Assembly (NCBI RefSeq): GCF_010389155.1
Contig: NC_057761.1
Coordinates: forward strand, 57,658,587-57,722,586
DNA length: 64,000 bases
Direction: 5' to 3'
From: Erigeron canadensis
Taxonomy: Eukaryota; Streptophyta; Magnoliopsida; Asterales; Asteraceae
Shown: piece by piece, positions 11,992 through 23,927 of the stretch
How positions within the stretch are numbered: the stretch's first letter is position 1
Layout of the letters: every line of letters begins with the position of its first letter
Made by a program: the position numbers and the translations under genes
The notes under the pieces: generated by a model
Database searches by the model: none
What the model was told of the DNA's origin: nothing
What the model saw: only the letters and a program-made list of their open reading frames with translations

Positions 11992-12855
11992 TCATATTTT
12001 GAGAGATGGTAACCATAAAAGAATCATACATGCTTTTTTAAAAAGATTCGGTTCAGGTTTTACAAGTTATTTAGAAAAACCGATAAGATTATATTTGAAG
12101 TACTGCATAAAGCTTGAACACTGATTGAGTCTAATTGGCAAGGTGGTACATACAAGTGGTAGTCAACTTATACCTGCTAAAGCAAAGGAGGTGGTGCAGA
12201 AGTGCAGAAAAACTAACTCATGCCACGCCTTAATTCGATGCAATTGGTATCCATTAGCAATTACGACACATTTACTTAAGAGTCAATTTGAGTTCTGTCT
12301 AATCTCGAATAAGTCAAATGAGTAAAAAAAACCCATAATAGAAAAGCAAAAAGGGGAATGTGTCAAACGGGTTGAAAGTAGACCGGTTTTATTTTCATGA
12401 GTACACCACCTTTTATTTAAGGATTTAGAATGTTACAGTAATTAAATTGTTTTGGTAATCGTCATCAGTACAATAAATATATATTAGAAACCTTAGAAAT
12501 GGACACAAAAGTGTTTCTTGGCCAACTCATTCTGATAAAAACTCATTAAGACGAACCCATTACCCACCCACAGGCTGCAGGACCTTCTCATCCCTGGTAA
12601 CTATCATATTCATAAATACTCATTCCAAAACCGTGAGATATCTCACCACAAATACAAAACTGTGTGGACATATTAGCAGCTGGTGCATTGCCAAGATCTA
12701 CCAAAAGTTGTATCAGGGCAAGCAAAATGCTGCTACCTAATCAAGCAAAGAAACTCAATATGTAAACAACAAAAATGAAGTTCTATTTTGTCACATCTAT
12801 TGTTTTGAATAGAAATGTTACAGCTGAAGGGATCTTGTAAACAAAAATTGTTTTG
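11992..12855. other. Gene-free flank and 3' UTR of the tRNA methyltransferase gene
   Basis: Nothing coding is recognised. The part next to 12856 is presumably the 3' UTR of the minus-strand gene that ends there; a polyadenylation site was not fixed. Confidence 0.4.
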
Positions 12856-15800
12856 TTACCTCTCAAGAAGCATTACAAGTTCACAATGTGAAGTGTGAGG
12901 AAAAAGATCAACTGCCATAGCTTTAATCGGTTGAAATGGCACTGAATTTGGCATAGATTTGGCCCTATTGAGGGCCAAACTCGCGTTGCTCATATTTCTC
13001 CATCCTCTGCCCTTTTTGTTTCCTTTCTCATTATTATCAGAAGATGGAGCACAAAGCTCAATAGCATTTGCCATTAAACTCTCAGGATTACATGATATAT
13101 AGCTGCAAATCAAAAAGTAAAATCAAATAGTGTCAAGGAAAATGTATAAATTATCACAAACAACATAAAGAAAGTTGACAGTTGGAAACTAACACAAGCC
13201 TCTTTAAACCCGAATGAGTTCTGAGAGCTTTAATCACCTGCATTCATCAAAATTTGAAGGGGTCAAACAAACTTAAAGCTATCAGAATAATACATTCCAT
13301 TAAACAAGAAGCTTCATAAATATCAAAGGTGACATATGGGAAGCTTTTAATAAGACCGAAATGAGTTTCTGTTGAGTGCTGACCACGAAACAATTTTTGC
13401 CGCAACCATTTAAACTTTTTTGATATGTGTGAAATATGTTTACAAAGTTATACTATTTCAATTGTAATCTGATTTTTTAAGTAATTGGAAGAACTTGTGC
13501 ATTTAGAAACACTTGGGTGACTGATGACCAGTATGACACTATGACCTATCTGGCCCGTTTGACCCGCTACTTTTTAACTAGTTTTTTTATTTAACCCATT
13601 TGACCTGTCACATGAAAACATTTCCTGAATAGACCCATTAGTGAATAAGTGGTCGCAATTGCCACCTCTAAGTATGACAGACAAGTCAGTTACTCACAGT
13701 GGGATGAAGTCCAACACGAGGAGGATCCACAATGGCTACCACATTCTCAAATTGATGCAACTCGCTACTACTGCTGTCAGTTACACACTTACTCTCTTCT
13801 TTCTTTTTAAGATTTTTTATTTCTTTGTCAATACCCTCAGGCGCATCTTTAAGATCTTCAGAAGCACTAGTTTCTTCTTTATTACCAATATTCGCATCAT
13901 AGCTTTCATCTGGTTCTTTTATCAAGTACTCTTTTAGTAAAGATCCCATCACATCCTCTGCCTGTACACAATAAACATCCAGAGGAATACTTACAGGCCT
14001 ACTATTAAGTTTGCTAACTTTAGAAGATTTAGCATAATTCGTCATCTTGTATCCTCACCTTTGAGCAGACAAACCTGCAGTTCTTTATGCCATTTATTTC
14101 CGCATTTCTTTTCGCATCAGCTACTGCAGAAGCATTCATTTCAATTCCAACAACCTGATAAAAAAAAAATTACAAGCCAAAAATATATCAGGAAGTGCAG
14201 TGATATACTACAGGGGAAACCAACACATTATTACAGTTGATTATCATAATCAATATCAAGTGATCACTTTCAGAAGTCAGAACACACATCCAAACACCCT
14301 TATGGTAGTTTTTAGTTGATGGCTCCTATTTAAACATCACAAATGAAGATTATTTGGTATAGATGAGACAGCATTACCATTCCAACACGGTGCGCTAAAG
14401 TAAGGCCAATTGTTCCAGTCCCACAACAAACATCAAATAGCAGAGTATTAGGTCCCAGACCAGCCCAATCCCCAGCAAGCGAGTACAATTTTTCTGCTGC
14501 AAGGGTGTTCACCTATAAGATTTTAAAGTTCACAAATCTATTAGTAAGATTTTAAAGTTCACAAATCATAAATTAGTAGCCAGCAATATAGGGCTAGGTA
14601 AACTAGACTTATAAGCTATATGTAGAGGTTAGGAACTGGATGTGTGGTACCAGATCGATATACAGTAGCTCTTTAAATACAAGTCAAAACGACAAACACG
14701 TTCTTGTACAATCTTCCTAACTTCTAATAAATATTTAATTATTTATTACCGATATATTATTACTAAAAATAATTCACATTTCCAAATAAAACAACATATA
14801 AAAAAGCTTTTCCCTGGTTGACCCATTTGACCCATCATCAAAGATAAAAAACAAATCAAATCAACCTATTTGAAAGTAAAAAGCCACAGAAATTACAGTA
14901 CTTGAAAAAAAGCTGTTGGGGATATACAAAACCGGAGATTATTTATATAATCTTGAATCCTTGCTTCTGCAACAACTTCAGAATCCTTCCCAGCTCTACT
15001 ATCGGATTTGGTAAGGGGAAGAGAGCGCAATGGAGCATCAGCTGGTGCTACATTTGATACTCCTTGGTGATCCTACAAATAGACGTTGAAAAATATCAAC
15101 ATGCATACCGTTTTCATTTATTACAAGAGAATATGATAATATGAAGGATGATACCTGAACGTAATAGTATATGGTAATACAAAGAACGATACCTGAACGA
15201 CAAGTACTGTAAGAGGCAAAAATGGTGAATTTGTAGAAGCTCCTTCCACAAAAGCTTCGGCCATCTTTTCAAGTTCAACATTGACAGCTTCACTTTCGAA
15301 GCCTGCTGACGAAATCTGTGTATATAAATCAAAGACAGAATCAGGGAAGAACTAAGAAGTCACTAAGGGTCAATAACACTTTTTAACAGGATGCTCTACC
15401 CAAATAATCTAACTAACTTATGGTATTCCCTTGACGTCACCATTTAATTTGCATACTTCATAATCCATATCAGGCGTGACCAATTTTGAAAATGCAAGAA
15501 TAGCGAAAAAATGTGAGCCAAAGTAGTTTCTGGCTTCCAAATATACTCAGGTGTATCCAGAAAAAATAAGTAACTGTTTGACACATGTGAGAAGACCTTA
15601 GAACTGAATAAGTAAAGGTAGTAAAATGAGCTGGTTGGGCTTGTAGGCAGCAGGTCAAAATTAGGTCATGTTAAATAGAGGTAAAATTTCATCATGGACT
15701 GAAATGGTTGACCCATTAACAATTATATAACAAACGTTTTTTATTATGATTACAAACACAAGATTAGTACAAGTTTAGTCTAAATTATATAACAAACGTT

Positions 15801-18006
15801 TAGAATAAGTTTACTTAAACAGTTTACTTAAATTGTTTGATTCAGACTGTTCAAAGACCTATGCGGCTATTCATAAGTATCAGTTGAAAATGTCATCCAC
15901 TCATCCCTAAAAAAGAAGTGACACACTTACAGAAATTGACACTTATTATATGGCTATGGAAGCATGTCATCAGTTTCATAAAAGAAACATCAGGATCATG
16001 AGATCATCCAAATAAAGCTCTCATCTTGTGACTAAAAAATAACTCATAAAATGTAAGAAATGAAACTTTTCAAGTGGGCTAACTGTAATAAACCTGAACC
16101 ATAAGCAAGACCTCTGAAATGTTGGATTCAATGGACTCGGCATTGGAACTATTGCTCGGGGCCCTTCCTTCTCGAACCTAAATATATAATCACAAATCAA
16201 CACAGTTAGTTGATCCCCAAATTGGTTTCACAAATTAAATGGAACAGTTTAGCTTACTGTTAGTTGGCGCCAAAACCCAGAATTGTTCATCCTATTCCAT
16301 ATAGGAAAGGTTGAACTTAGCAGGAAATTTTGGAAGATGTCAGCATACTTGCAACCAACTTTAGAAACATTTGGGCAATCTGAAGGTTCTTCAACTGCTG
16401 TTACACCCTCCCTGCATAACATTCATAGTTAATGAGAAAAAAGTATGACCACAAAAGAAATACTCGTATATAAATAGCAACTGATAGTCTCATATCAGAA
16501 AATAAGTTGGATAACCTGAAGTTTCCGAGTAAAAAGCCCACTGTAGGTTTTCCTTGTAGAGAATATCCAATAGAAAATTCACATTTGTTTCGGTATCCAT
16601 TTACAAGTGGTGATTCAATTATACCCTCTAGTTTGCAAGCAAGACCGCCTGAAACCATGAAGAAAAAAGTGGAATTACTTTTATTGTCCTGATATATACA
16701 TACATATATATATATATATATCCTTGATATATATTTTATATCTTGAAGATCAGACGAGTAAATGGTAAATGTTATACTATTACATCAAGCAGTCACCTAT
16801 TTCCCTGGATTGAATTATCCATTCTGGTTGTGAGACACCATCAGGACAAGCTTTGCGTGCATTCCGAGTCTACATTGAATAAATGATCATGGTTAACCTA
16901 ACAATAGAAAAATATTCCAAAGGTGTCTTAAAATATAAAAACAACTCAAATTCTAAACATTATAATGAGGACGTTCAAACTGGTTGACAGGAAAGGGTTG
17001 CTCACAAGTTTTTTCAAAATCTGCATGATGGACTTCTTCTTCTGCTCCAGCTGATCTTCATAAGACATATGAGCAAGCGGAGTCACAGCATCCCGAGCAC
17101 TTCTACCACTTCCAGGGGTTGAACCATCAACCTTGTCAGCTGATCCTGCATTGTCTGAACTTGCCGCCGGCTTCTTATTCTTGTCAAAAGATCTCGGATT
17201 CGCATCCACTATCTTTAATATCTTATTCTTTACAGGCTTCCCCTGCAACTTCTGTTACATCAACATTTCACATCACAAACTGCAAACACTTTACCAAATT
17301 TCACCAATCACAAATAATACGAGTACCTCAATCGCGGTTTTCACTTGCTCGACTGTTTCGAAAGTCACAAACCCTACAATCATTCCTTTCCTTGTCTTAG
17401 CTGACTTATATTCAACCCCCTATAAACACATTATAAATGAGAAAACTTTTTTCCTTTTGCAAAAACTACGAGAACTCACCAAGTTGCAATATATATATAT
17501 ATATAATAATAATTTACCTCTTCGTCGAGGAAATGTTTTAAACTATCAGAGCACCATTTCAAAGGAAGATTAACCAAACACTTATCAAGTCCAGATTCAG
17601 AGCATTCATCATTCTCTGCTACTGATGACTTCTTCATAACAACATCATCACCATCTTTATCTAACTTTTGCTTCTTGCCTTTCTCAGAAGTCGGGTCCCA
17701 AGTATTGTCGGGTCGGAGTCGGAGCTCCAACTCACCATGAGCGTATTTGCATGTATCGCCGTGGCTACACGCGGCGCCAGTTCGGCGGAAGTAAGAACAG
17801 AGAGTCGTTTTCCATAGTGGATTAACTGAATCGGACTTCTCATCCGGCTTGAGTTCGGGTCTTTTACGCTTCTCCCCGTGTTCGTCATTGGATGGTGGTT
17901 CCGATAAGTTAGATGAGCCATTCGCCGGAGTAGTTGCCGTTTCTGTGGCTGGAGTGTTTAGGGCTTCGGTTGCCATGGGCGGAGAGTTTAGGGTTTCAGC
18001 TGCCAT
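12856..18006 (-). CDS. tRNA (uracil-5-)-methyltransferase, TRM2/TRMT2A type, with CCCH zinc finger
   Basis: Makes m5U54 in the T-loop of tRNA, using S-adenosylmethionine (family knowledge). Fourteen exons join in frame: 18006-17518, 17419-17327, 17251-17006, 16869-16797, 16648-16516, 16411-16258, 16177-16094, 15315-15193, 15072-14902, 14512-14378, 14154-14059, 13961-13698, 13237-13194 and 13102-12856. They give about 783 aa; the Arabidopsis homologue (zinc finger CCCH protein 24) is slightly longer. Visible parts: an acidic/Pro-rich N-terminus; a C-x9-C-x5-C-x3-H finger (C70, C80, C86, H90); an RRM-like segment (about 147-230); the SAM loop FDVCCGTGTIG (about 548-558); the DPPR motif at 678-681; and the nucleophilic Cys706 in YISCNP. 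The protein ends ...CELVMLLER. No break was seen. The start is the first Met of the family-like N-terminus. Nuclear, cytoplasmic or organellar location cannot be read from the sequence. Confidence 0.93.
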
Positions 18007-18597
18007 ACTATCCCAACGATATGGGGTTTATGTGAATTTACCGTTTTACCTTCTTTTCTTTCTTCTTTTTTTTTTACTTTTTACTAAAGGGTTTTTGTCC
18101 CCTTGAACAAATCGATCGATTTTATTAAGACTGCATTTTTTCAGATTTATTTTGAAAAGATAAGAAAAGAAAGGGTAATAAACTTTTAGTTTTTGTATTT
18201 TTGAGTTTTTATTTTAAAAGAAAGGGAAGGGAAATAAATGATATTTTGATCCTAAAATTTTCTTGCCACTTTTGGCAAGATTTAGAAAGAAAAGTAGTAA
18301 AATTATTATTATACCCTTCAAACTTATATAAAGGTTTTAATTATTACAAGGCTATAAATATAAAATTGTATCTTTTTATCCTTTTTTTTCCTTCCCTTCT
18401 AACTCAAGAATACATACAACTATCAATTTTCTTTTCTTTTCTTTCAACTCGAGAATGCCTCTTTTTTATGTAATTTTCTATTCTTTCTTCCCCTATCCAA
18501 TATTTTCCTTTCTTTTCTTTTAATAAAAACTCAAGAATACAATGTAAAAGAACATTGTCAACTTGTAAGTAGTAAAGTTAGTTTAACTTCATTATAA
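18007..18597. other. Upstream region of the tRNA methyltransferase gene
   Basis: Contains pyrimidine-rich and A-rich tracts with repeated ttttctttt runs, but no gene. The promoter of the minus-strand gene must lie here; I could not single out a convincing TATA box. Confidence 0.4.
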
Positions 18598-18841
18598 CTA
18601 GCATCGTATTCACGCAATACAACGGTAATTGTGGCGGCGGGGTAATGAAAGCAACTATTGGTGGTGGATGCAATGTCGAGCAATGTAGATAATTGATATA
18701 AAAGTAATTGATTTAAAGGATTTATTGAGATATTTAAAAAAATACGGATTAATAGTGTAATTTAATTATTAATGTTAAAGGATATTGTATGTAAAAATAT
18801 TTTAATGGATGATTGGTTAAAATATTACTACAAAGTATAGA
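18598..18841 (-). mobile_element. Short non-autonomous Helitron
   Basis: 244 bp. On the minus strand it starts A|TCTATACTTTGTAGTAATAT at 18841 and ends CTAG|T at 18598. The 3' hairpin gtatt-gcgtg-aatac lies about 10 bases before the end. The body shares the trinucleotide-rich GGCGG/GGTGG tract of the other small Helitrons in the window. Confidence 0.7.
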
Positions 18842-18941
18842 TAAGAGAAAACATTTTCTTATGTAACTTAAATAGGGAGAGTGTTTTTTTATTTTTAAAT
18901 AGGTAGTATAAATTAATGGAAAATGATAATGAAAGCCCTAA

Positions 18942-19068
18942 GGGTTGTCATTAACACCTTATTACATGCATAAAAAGTGGTACTTTATATATTAATAATT
19001 GCCCTCCTGAATCTTTGCAAGACAAAGTACAAATTTTAATGAACCAAATTAATTAATACTGACAGCCC
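18942..19068. mobile_element. PIF/Harbinger-like MITE, copy 2
   Basis: 127 bp between TAA duplications at 18939-18941 and 19069-19071. Ends are GGGTTGTCATTAA and, inverted, GGGCTGTCAGTATTAA. The internal tract (tgcataaaaa...gccctcctgaat) matches the element at 948-1053. As there, a further terminus-like string (gggttgtcattaac) follows directly after the right TAA. Confidence 0.65.
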
Positions 19069-19379
19069 TAAGGGTTGTCATTAACAAAACTCTTAATTAA
19101 TAGTTAAAATTCAAATTCAATATTTTAATTTTAACTCAATGATGATGATGTATTAGCTTGACTAAACAAAATGATATAACTCGAGAGAATTTGAAAGCTA
19201 AAATTACATCATTATGATCATTCCATATCATATGTGGAGAGTGTTTATTTATATATATTTGTTTTGGCTAGATGTTTTTTGAGTAAAATGTTTTGTTATC
19301 TAAACACTTAATTTCTTACTTAGTAATTTTTTAAAAAATTATTAATATCCTCCATAAAGACCACCACTATATAAACAAG

Positions 19380-19802
19380 ATGGCTTCATTCTTTGTCGTA
19401 GTCTAAGTGGGTGATTAAGCTTGTTGCACCAATTGAGCGTCTCTTCGGTGTCAGGGATGTCCAACTTAATCCATCCGGGAACATAACATCTTCCTAATTT
19501 CAATTGCAACCTTGAAATGATTAAAATATGATAGGTTACTTCTATTATATTTTGATAAAAGAAACAGCGGACGGTGCTAATATTAATTCCTCTCGCAAAA
19601 AGATTAATACTGGTAGCGATACATTTCCGGGTATTCTTCGAATGGACAAGTTAAATTTTTTTGGAACAAACTTGTTCCATTTAGTTTTAACTTTATCGTC
19701 AATAGGAAGTCGATGATGATCAATGCGTTGTATCAATTGATCGAGAAACTGAATAATCAGTTTTTCTTTTGAAATTCCAAACCCAGCCATCCTTGGTGTC
19801 AT
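19380..19802 (-). pseudogene. LINE (L1-type) ORF2 remnant, C-terminal zinc-binding region
   Basis: The minus-strand frame 19802-19545 contains KTKWNKFVPKKFNLS followed by RRIPGNVSLPVLIFL. This follows the pattern of the reverse-transcriptase zinc-binding region of plant LINEs (kWnk-PkKvn--WR---drlPt---L-rg). After a frame break, 19485-19400 reads GWIKLDIPDTEETLNW, again LINE-like. No poly(A) or target duplication was found, and the rest of ORF2 is missing. Assigned from remembered family pattern. Confidence 0.5.
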
Positions 19803-19889
19803 TAGAAACTCGAGTAGGTAACAAGCTTGTCAACTCGTTCATAATTTTGCTTTTATAATAATATATATAAAAACAAAGTCTCGAAAAGC

Positions 19890-20745
19890 GTATAAAGAAT
19901 AGTATATTTTTTTATTTTTTTTTATTTTCACCATATAAGTTTCAATCTTTACATTTTTAGCACTAAACTATAATATTTTTTAGTAAACTTTTTGTTTTAT
20001 TTATTTTTACCACAAAACTTTCAATCTTTATACTTTTAACACTAAACTATAATATTTTTTTAGTAATAGTATACTTTTTATTCTTTTTACTTTCACCACG
20101 AAAGTTTTAATCTTTACATTTTTTTTAGCACTAAACTATAATACTTTTTAGTAAACTTTTTATTCTTTTTATTTTCAACACAAAACTTTCAATCTTTACA
20201 CTTTTAGTACTAAACTACAGTATTTTTTTAGTAAACTTTGTATTCTTTTTATTTTCACCACAATATTTTAACTCTTTACACTTTTAGCATTAAACTTTCA
20301 TAGTTTTTAATTTTCTTTTATTTTAAGGTATGAGAAAGCGTATATAGAATAATATACTTTTTATTTTTATTTTTTATTTTCACTACAATAGTTTCACTAT
20401 TTACATTTTTAGAACAAAACTTTTATAATTATTAGTAAACTTTTTAATCTTTTTATTTTCACCACAATATCTTAACTCCTTACACTTTTAACACTAAATT
20501 TTTCTACTTTTTGATAATCTTTTATTTTAACTACAACATTTTAACCTCTTACACTTTAACAACAAACTTTTTAACACATATATTAAAAAGAAATGTACGG
20601 GAAAACTTGTAAAGAATAATAACTTTCTATTCATTTTATTTTCACCACAACATTTTAGCCCCTTATACTTTTAGCACTAAATTTTTATACTTTTTGATTT
20701 TCTTTTATTTTCAGCACAACATTTGCACTAAACTTTTACGCGAAC
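19890..20745. repeat. AT-rich minisatellite, about 80-bp period, roughly 10 units
   Basis: The string ttcaccacaaaactttcaat and its variants recur near 19930, 20006, 20093, 20173, 20252, 20379, 20456, 20525, 20640 and 20711. Each is followed by ctttacacttttagcacta and a T-rich spacer. Unit length drifts between about 70 and 125 bp. It is followed by a GC-rich Helitron-like 3' hairpin near 20908-20930 (gggcaacgcccggg), so the array may lie inside a Helitron. Confidence 0.7.
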
Positions 20746-22386
20746 GACTTTCACTTTCACACAAAACTTTTAAGGTTCATTATTTAAACAAATGTCAGTT
20801 TTTAATAATTTGAATAATACATGTTTTTTTCAAAAAGTTTATGACACATTATCTCTTGAATAATATTTTTTATTAAATCATTAACAAATGTAATATCTTA
20901 TAGGGCAACGCCCGGGAGACATATCTCGTTTCCATGAAAGACTGGACATTCATTTCGAAACACAAAAGTACAAATTATTTTGCAAGTATTAATAAAACAT
21001 AAAAAGTGAGAGGATGTGTTACCAAATGGTTTCGATGAAGGACACGTGGTTTGTCTACTTCAACAGCTATCATTTACTCCAATCATATGTTTCCCACCGA
21101 CAATGTCCAAGTCAACTAGTTTTAGAGGATTACCTTGGGCGGATTTATATCAAGTATAGTAAGTTCATACTATTAAGAAATGGGTAAAATAATACGAGTA
21201 TGATACTTCTGTTATTCATGTCGATCGAAAAACATGAGTTAGGTTAACGGGTAAAAAATTTACAAGTCGAGTTTCAAGTTGGGTGGAATACTGACTGCCC
21301 CAAATAATATATATGTCTAGTTGAATCAATAACTTGTGAGTTGGTTAATTATCCTATGTATTGCTAAATCAAATGTAAATACTAAAGTTGTCTATATCTA
21401 CTATATAAAATAAGGGGTTTTCCAGTATAAGTTTCTTCTGAATTTAGAGTTGAATATATGGAAGAGGTTGAGCTCAAATTTATTGTTTAAAATAATAATA
21501 ATAATAATAAATAAAACAGGTTATCTCTCATCCTTTATGCAATTAAAATTTTGAAATGATCATATTATCTTTTTTTATTCACTAATTTAAATATTTTCAT
21601 CTATATATCTATAATATTCTTAATGAAATAACTTATAACATAGATCTTCAAACTCTTAAATAAACATATTAACTCCTCTTACATCAATTAAATTTACATT
21701 GATCACCACTTCAACACCACCGTCGTCGTTGCCATTATTTTGGCTGCATTATTTTGTGTTATTTACGTATTTTTGATCATTTTAGTACGAATCAGGAGAT
21801 AAATCGTAAATTTAAAACTATCGAATATGCGACATGTTGGTAAACAAATTGATGTAATCAATATATATTTTGGTTTTAAAGATGTCACATATATAATAAT
21901 ACTATATTTTGTAACATTTAAAAATGTCGACTCTTACGACTCGAGTCACATTTTGAATCACCAATAAAAAAAATTATGTTTTCGAAAATATGTCAAAATA
22001 TATGATGTCAAATCCATTAAAAATTTTTTTTATTGATGTCAAAATATATGAGGGAAAAATTGAAGAAGAAGTAGAAGAAGGGAAAAGGGACGAGTCTTGT
22101 CACAAATGATATGAAAGGATTGAATTGCATGTGATGAGATTAGGTCCCGGCCCCACTCGCGAACAAGGATAGGAACCTTCCCCAGTTCACTCCATCCCTT
22201 TCTTCTCTATACACATAAATTCACTCTCACTCCCTATTTCTCTCGATCGATCCCACTCATTCCAACGCATATAAATACGATTTCATTCTCTGGTTCCCCC
22301 TCCTTAATCAATCATCTATTTAATTCTATTCTATTCAATTCCAGTATATATTATGTAAAGAGATTTCTGAAAATCATGTAAGGCCG
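20746..22386. other. Intergenic sequence with a Helitron 5'-end fragment and a gene promoter
   Basis: At 21397-21740 there is a Helitron-like start (tctactatataaaataagg) with the usual C-rich caccaccgtcgtcgttg tract; no CTAG end was identified. From about 22200 on, the pyrimidine-rich sequence is presumably the promoter and 5' leader of the plus-strand gene at 22635. Confidence 0.4.
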
Positions 22387-22521
22387 ATGAATGATAACAA
22401 ATTATTATCAACAAGGATGGTAGGGAAACGGATTCCGATCAGGGCTTGGTTAGGTTATCAAAACAACATGGTATTACTGGTGGGTGGAAACCACACTTCC
22501 TCCAGGTTTTGTTCTCGTTAG
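22387..22521 (+). promoter_or_regulatory. Upstream ORF (44 aa) in the leader of the DUF7870 gene
   Basis: ATG at 22387 opens 44 codons and stops at 22519-22521, 113 bases before the main start and in another frame. Such a uORF would lower translation of the main ORF if it lies in the transcript. The peptide starts MNDNKLLSTRMVGKRIPIR; no family was recognised. Whether the leader is spliced cannot be told. Confidence 0.35.
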
Positions 22522-22634
22522 TTTTTTTTTTTCCTTTCCACTAATTCCTTTCTCTTTTATTAGAGCTCCCAGTTAATTTAAGAAAATAGACTTTCCTTTT
22601 TTGTTTTCCTGAAACGAATCAAAATCTGTACGGA

Positions 22635-23927
22635 ATGGATTTCAAAGCCTTGAAATGGCAGATCCTGCGCGGATCATTCGGCTGGCGGTTGGTTTTAAGA
22701 GCCCTGTTCTTCCTAGTAGCCATGGTGGTTGTTTCCTTCACCCGAATTGCCACCGACATCAAAACCCCCGACCCGATTACCCTCCAATTCGATAAATGTT
22801 CCTTGAATTTCGGGTTTGTGGATGGAAAGAATCTGAGTGTCGGTGTGGCAAAAGAAGTCATGAGAAACCAAATGTTGACCTTTGAATCAAAGGCATTATG
22901 TTTAGGAGACGGGTCGGACTGGATTGTATCCACTTTACAAGAATTCGGATTCTTGAATGTATTCGGTGTTTATAGGAACCCTTTGATGTCCCTTTTGCAT
23001 AAACAGTTTGACCACAAGCTTCCTTTTGACTCCGATTCTTTCGACTTTGTGTTTTCCACCACTCTTGACAGGGTCTCTGTCCCGGCCCTTGTCGTGTTGG
23101 AAATCGAACGTGTGTTACGACCCGGTGGGGTTGGCGCTATGCTTGTTGGCTCTTCGAGTTTTTATGCTCCTAGCTTGGTTAGGTCTGCAACGCCTGTTTC
23201 GTTGTTGTTGAGAACCTCGGATATTCTACATGTTTGTGGGATCTATTCGTATACGTTAATCGTGTTTAAGAAACAGTTGGAGAGTGTTGCATTGTTTGAT
23301 AACTATAAGCTTCCCAACGAATGCCCATCTATGTTGAAAAACAAACCCTTTATGAAACATATCGAGCCTCTTGTAGATCAGAGGACAGGACGGTTTCAAG
23401 AGCTTTCGTATTTGCCTAAGTTTTTGAACATTTCGTCGAGGAATAGGTTGATTTATATTAATATGGGAGCAGGGGAATTTGATCGGAATTACCCTATTCA
23501 TCCGGATGCGTTTAATGTTTATGTGGTTGATCACAACGTGTCTGCTCTCACGTCGCATGTTAAAAAGCCCGGTGTCACGTTTGTTTATCATCCGGGCCTT
23601 GTTGAAGACGATAAGACGGAATCTAGTCTCATGTCTGTTGATTATCTTGAAGCTCCGTTGCATGAAGAACAGTTTGAGTTCATTGATTGGTTTAAAGAAA
23701 CAGCCAAGGATGGAGACTTTGTGGTGCTTACGATGAATGCTGGAGCGACTCAGTTGAAAGTCCTGTTTGAGTTATTTGCAAGTGGAGCTATATGTCATGT
23801 CGATGAGCTATTTCTGCGTTGTTCGGATGGGGTTGATTGCAGGACTAGTTGCTGTAAGGACTGTATGAGCCTTTATAATGGTCTTAGAAACGCGGGTGTG
23901 TTTGTCCATCAATGGTTGGGGGACTAA
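22635..23927 (+). CDS. Methyltransferase-like DUF7870 protein with N-terminal membrane anchor
   Basis: A 430-aa intronless frame. Residues about 19-38 (LVLRALFFLVAMVVVSF) form one hydrophobic segment after a short basic N-terminus, so a type II Golgi or ER anchor is likely. Residues 86-170 look like a class I methyltransferase fold: KALCLGDGSDW, then LPFDSDSFDFVFS and VLRPGG. The C-terminal half (about 235-430) ends in a Cys cluster (CRTSCCKDC) and GVFVHQWLGD, the part I associate with DUF7870. Plant databases usually call these proteins SAM-dependent methyltransferase superfamily; no substrate is known to me. The frame is unbroken and the start is the first ATG. It lies divergent from the tRNA methylase gene and convergent with the kinase gene. 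Confidence 0.85.
   Translation: MDFKALKWQILRGSFGWRLVLRALFFLVAMVVVSFTRIATDIKTPDPITLQFDKCSLNFGFVDGKNLSVGVAKEVMRNQMLTFESKALCLGDGSDWIVSTLQEFGFLNVFGVYRNPLMSLLHKQFDHKLPFDSDSFDFVFSTTLDRVSVPALVVLEIERVLRPGGVGAMLVGSSSFYAPSLVRSATPVSLLLRTSDILHVCGIYSYTLIVFKKQLESVALFDNYKLPNECPSMLKNKPFMKHIEPLVDQRTGRFQELSYLPKFLNISSRNRLIYINMGAGEFDRNYPIHPDAFNVYVVDHNVSALTSHVKKPGVTFVYHPGLVEDDKTESSLMSVDYLEAPLHEEQFEFIDWFKETAKDGDFVVLTMNAGATQLKVLFELFASGAICHVDELFLRCSDGVDCRTSCCKDCMSLYNGLRNAGVFVHQWLGD

Noticed and set aside
19890..20745. CRISPR-like regular repeats
   Set aside because: Units drift in length, spacers are not unique, and the genome is a plant's; an ordinary minisatellite.
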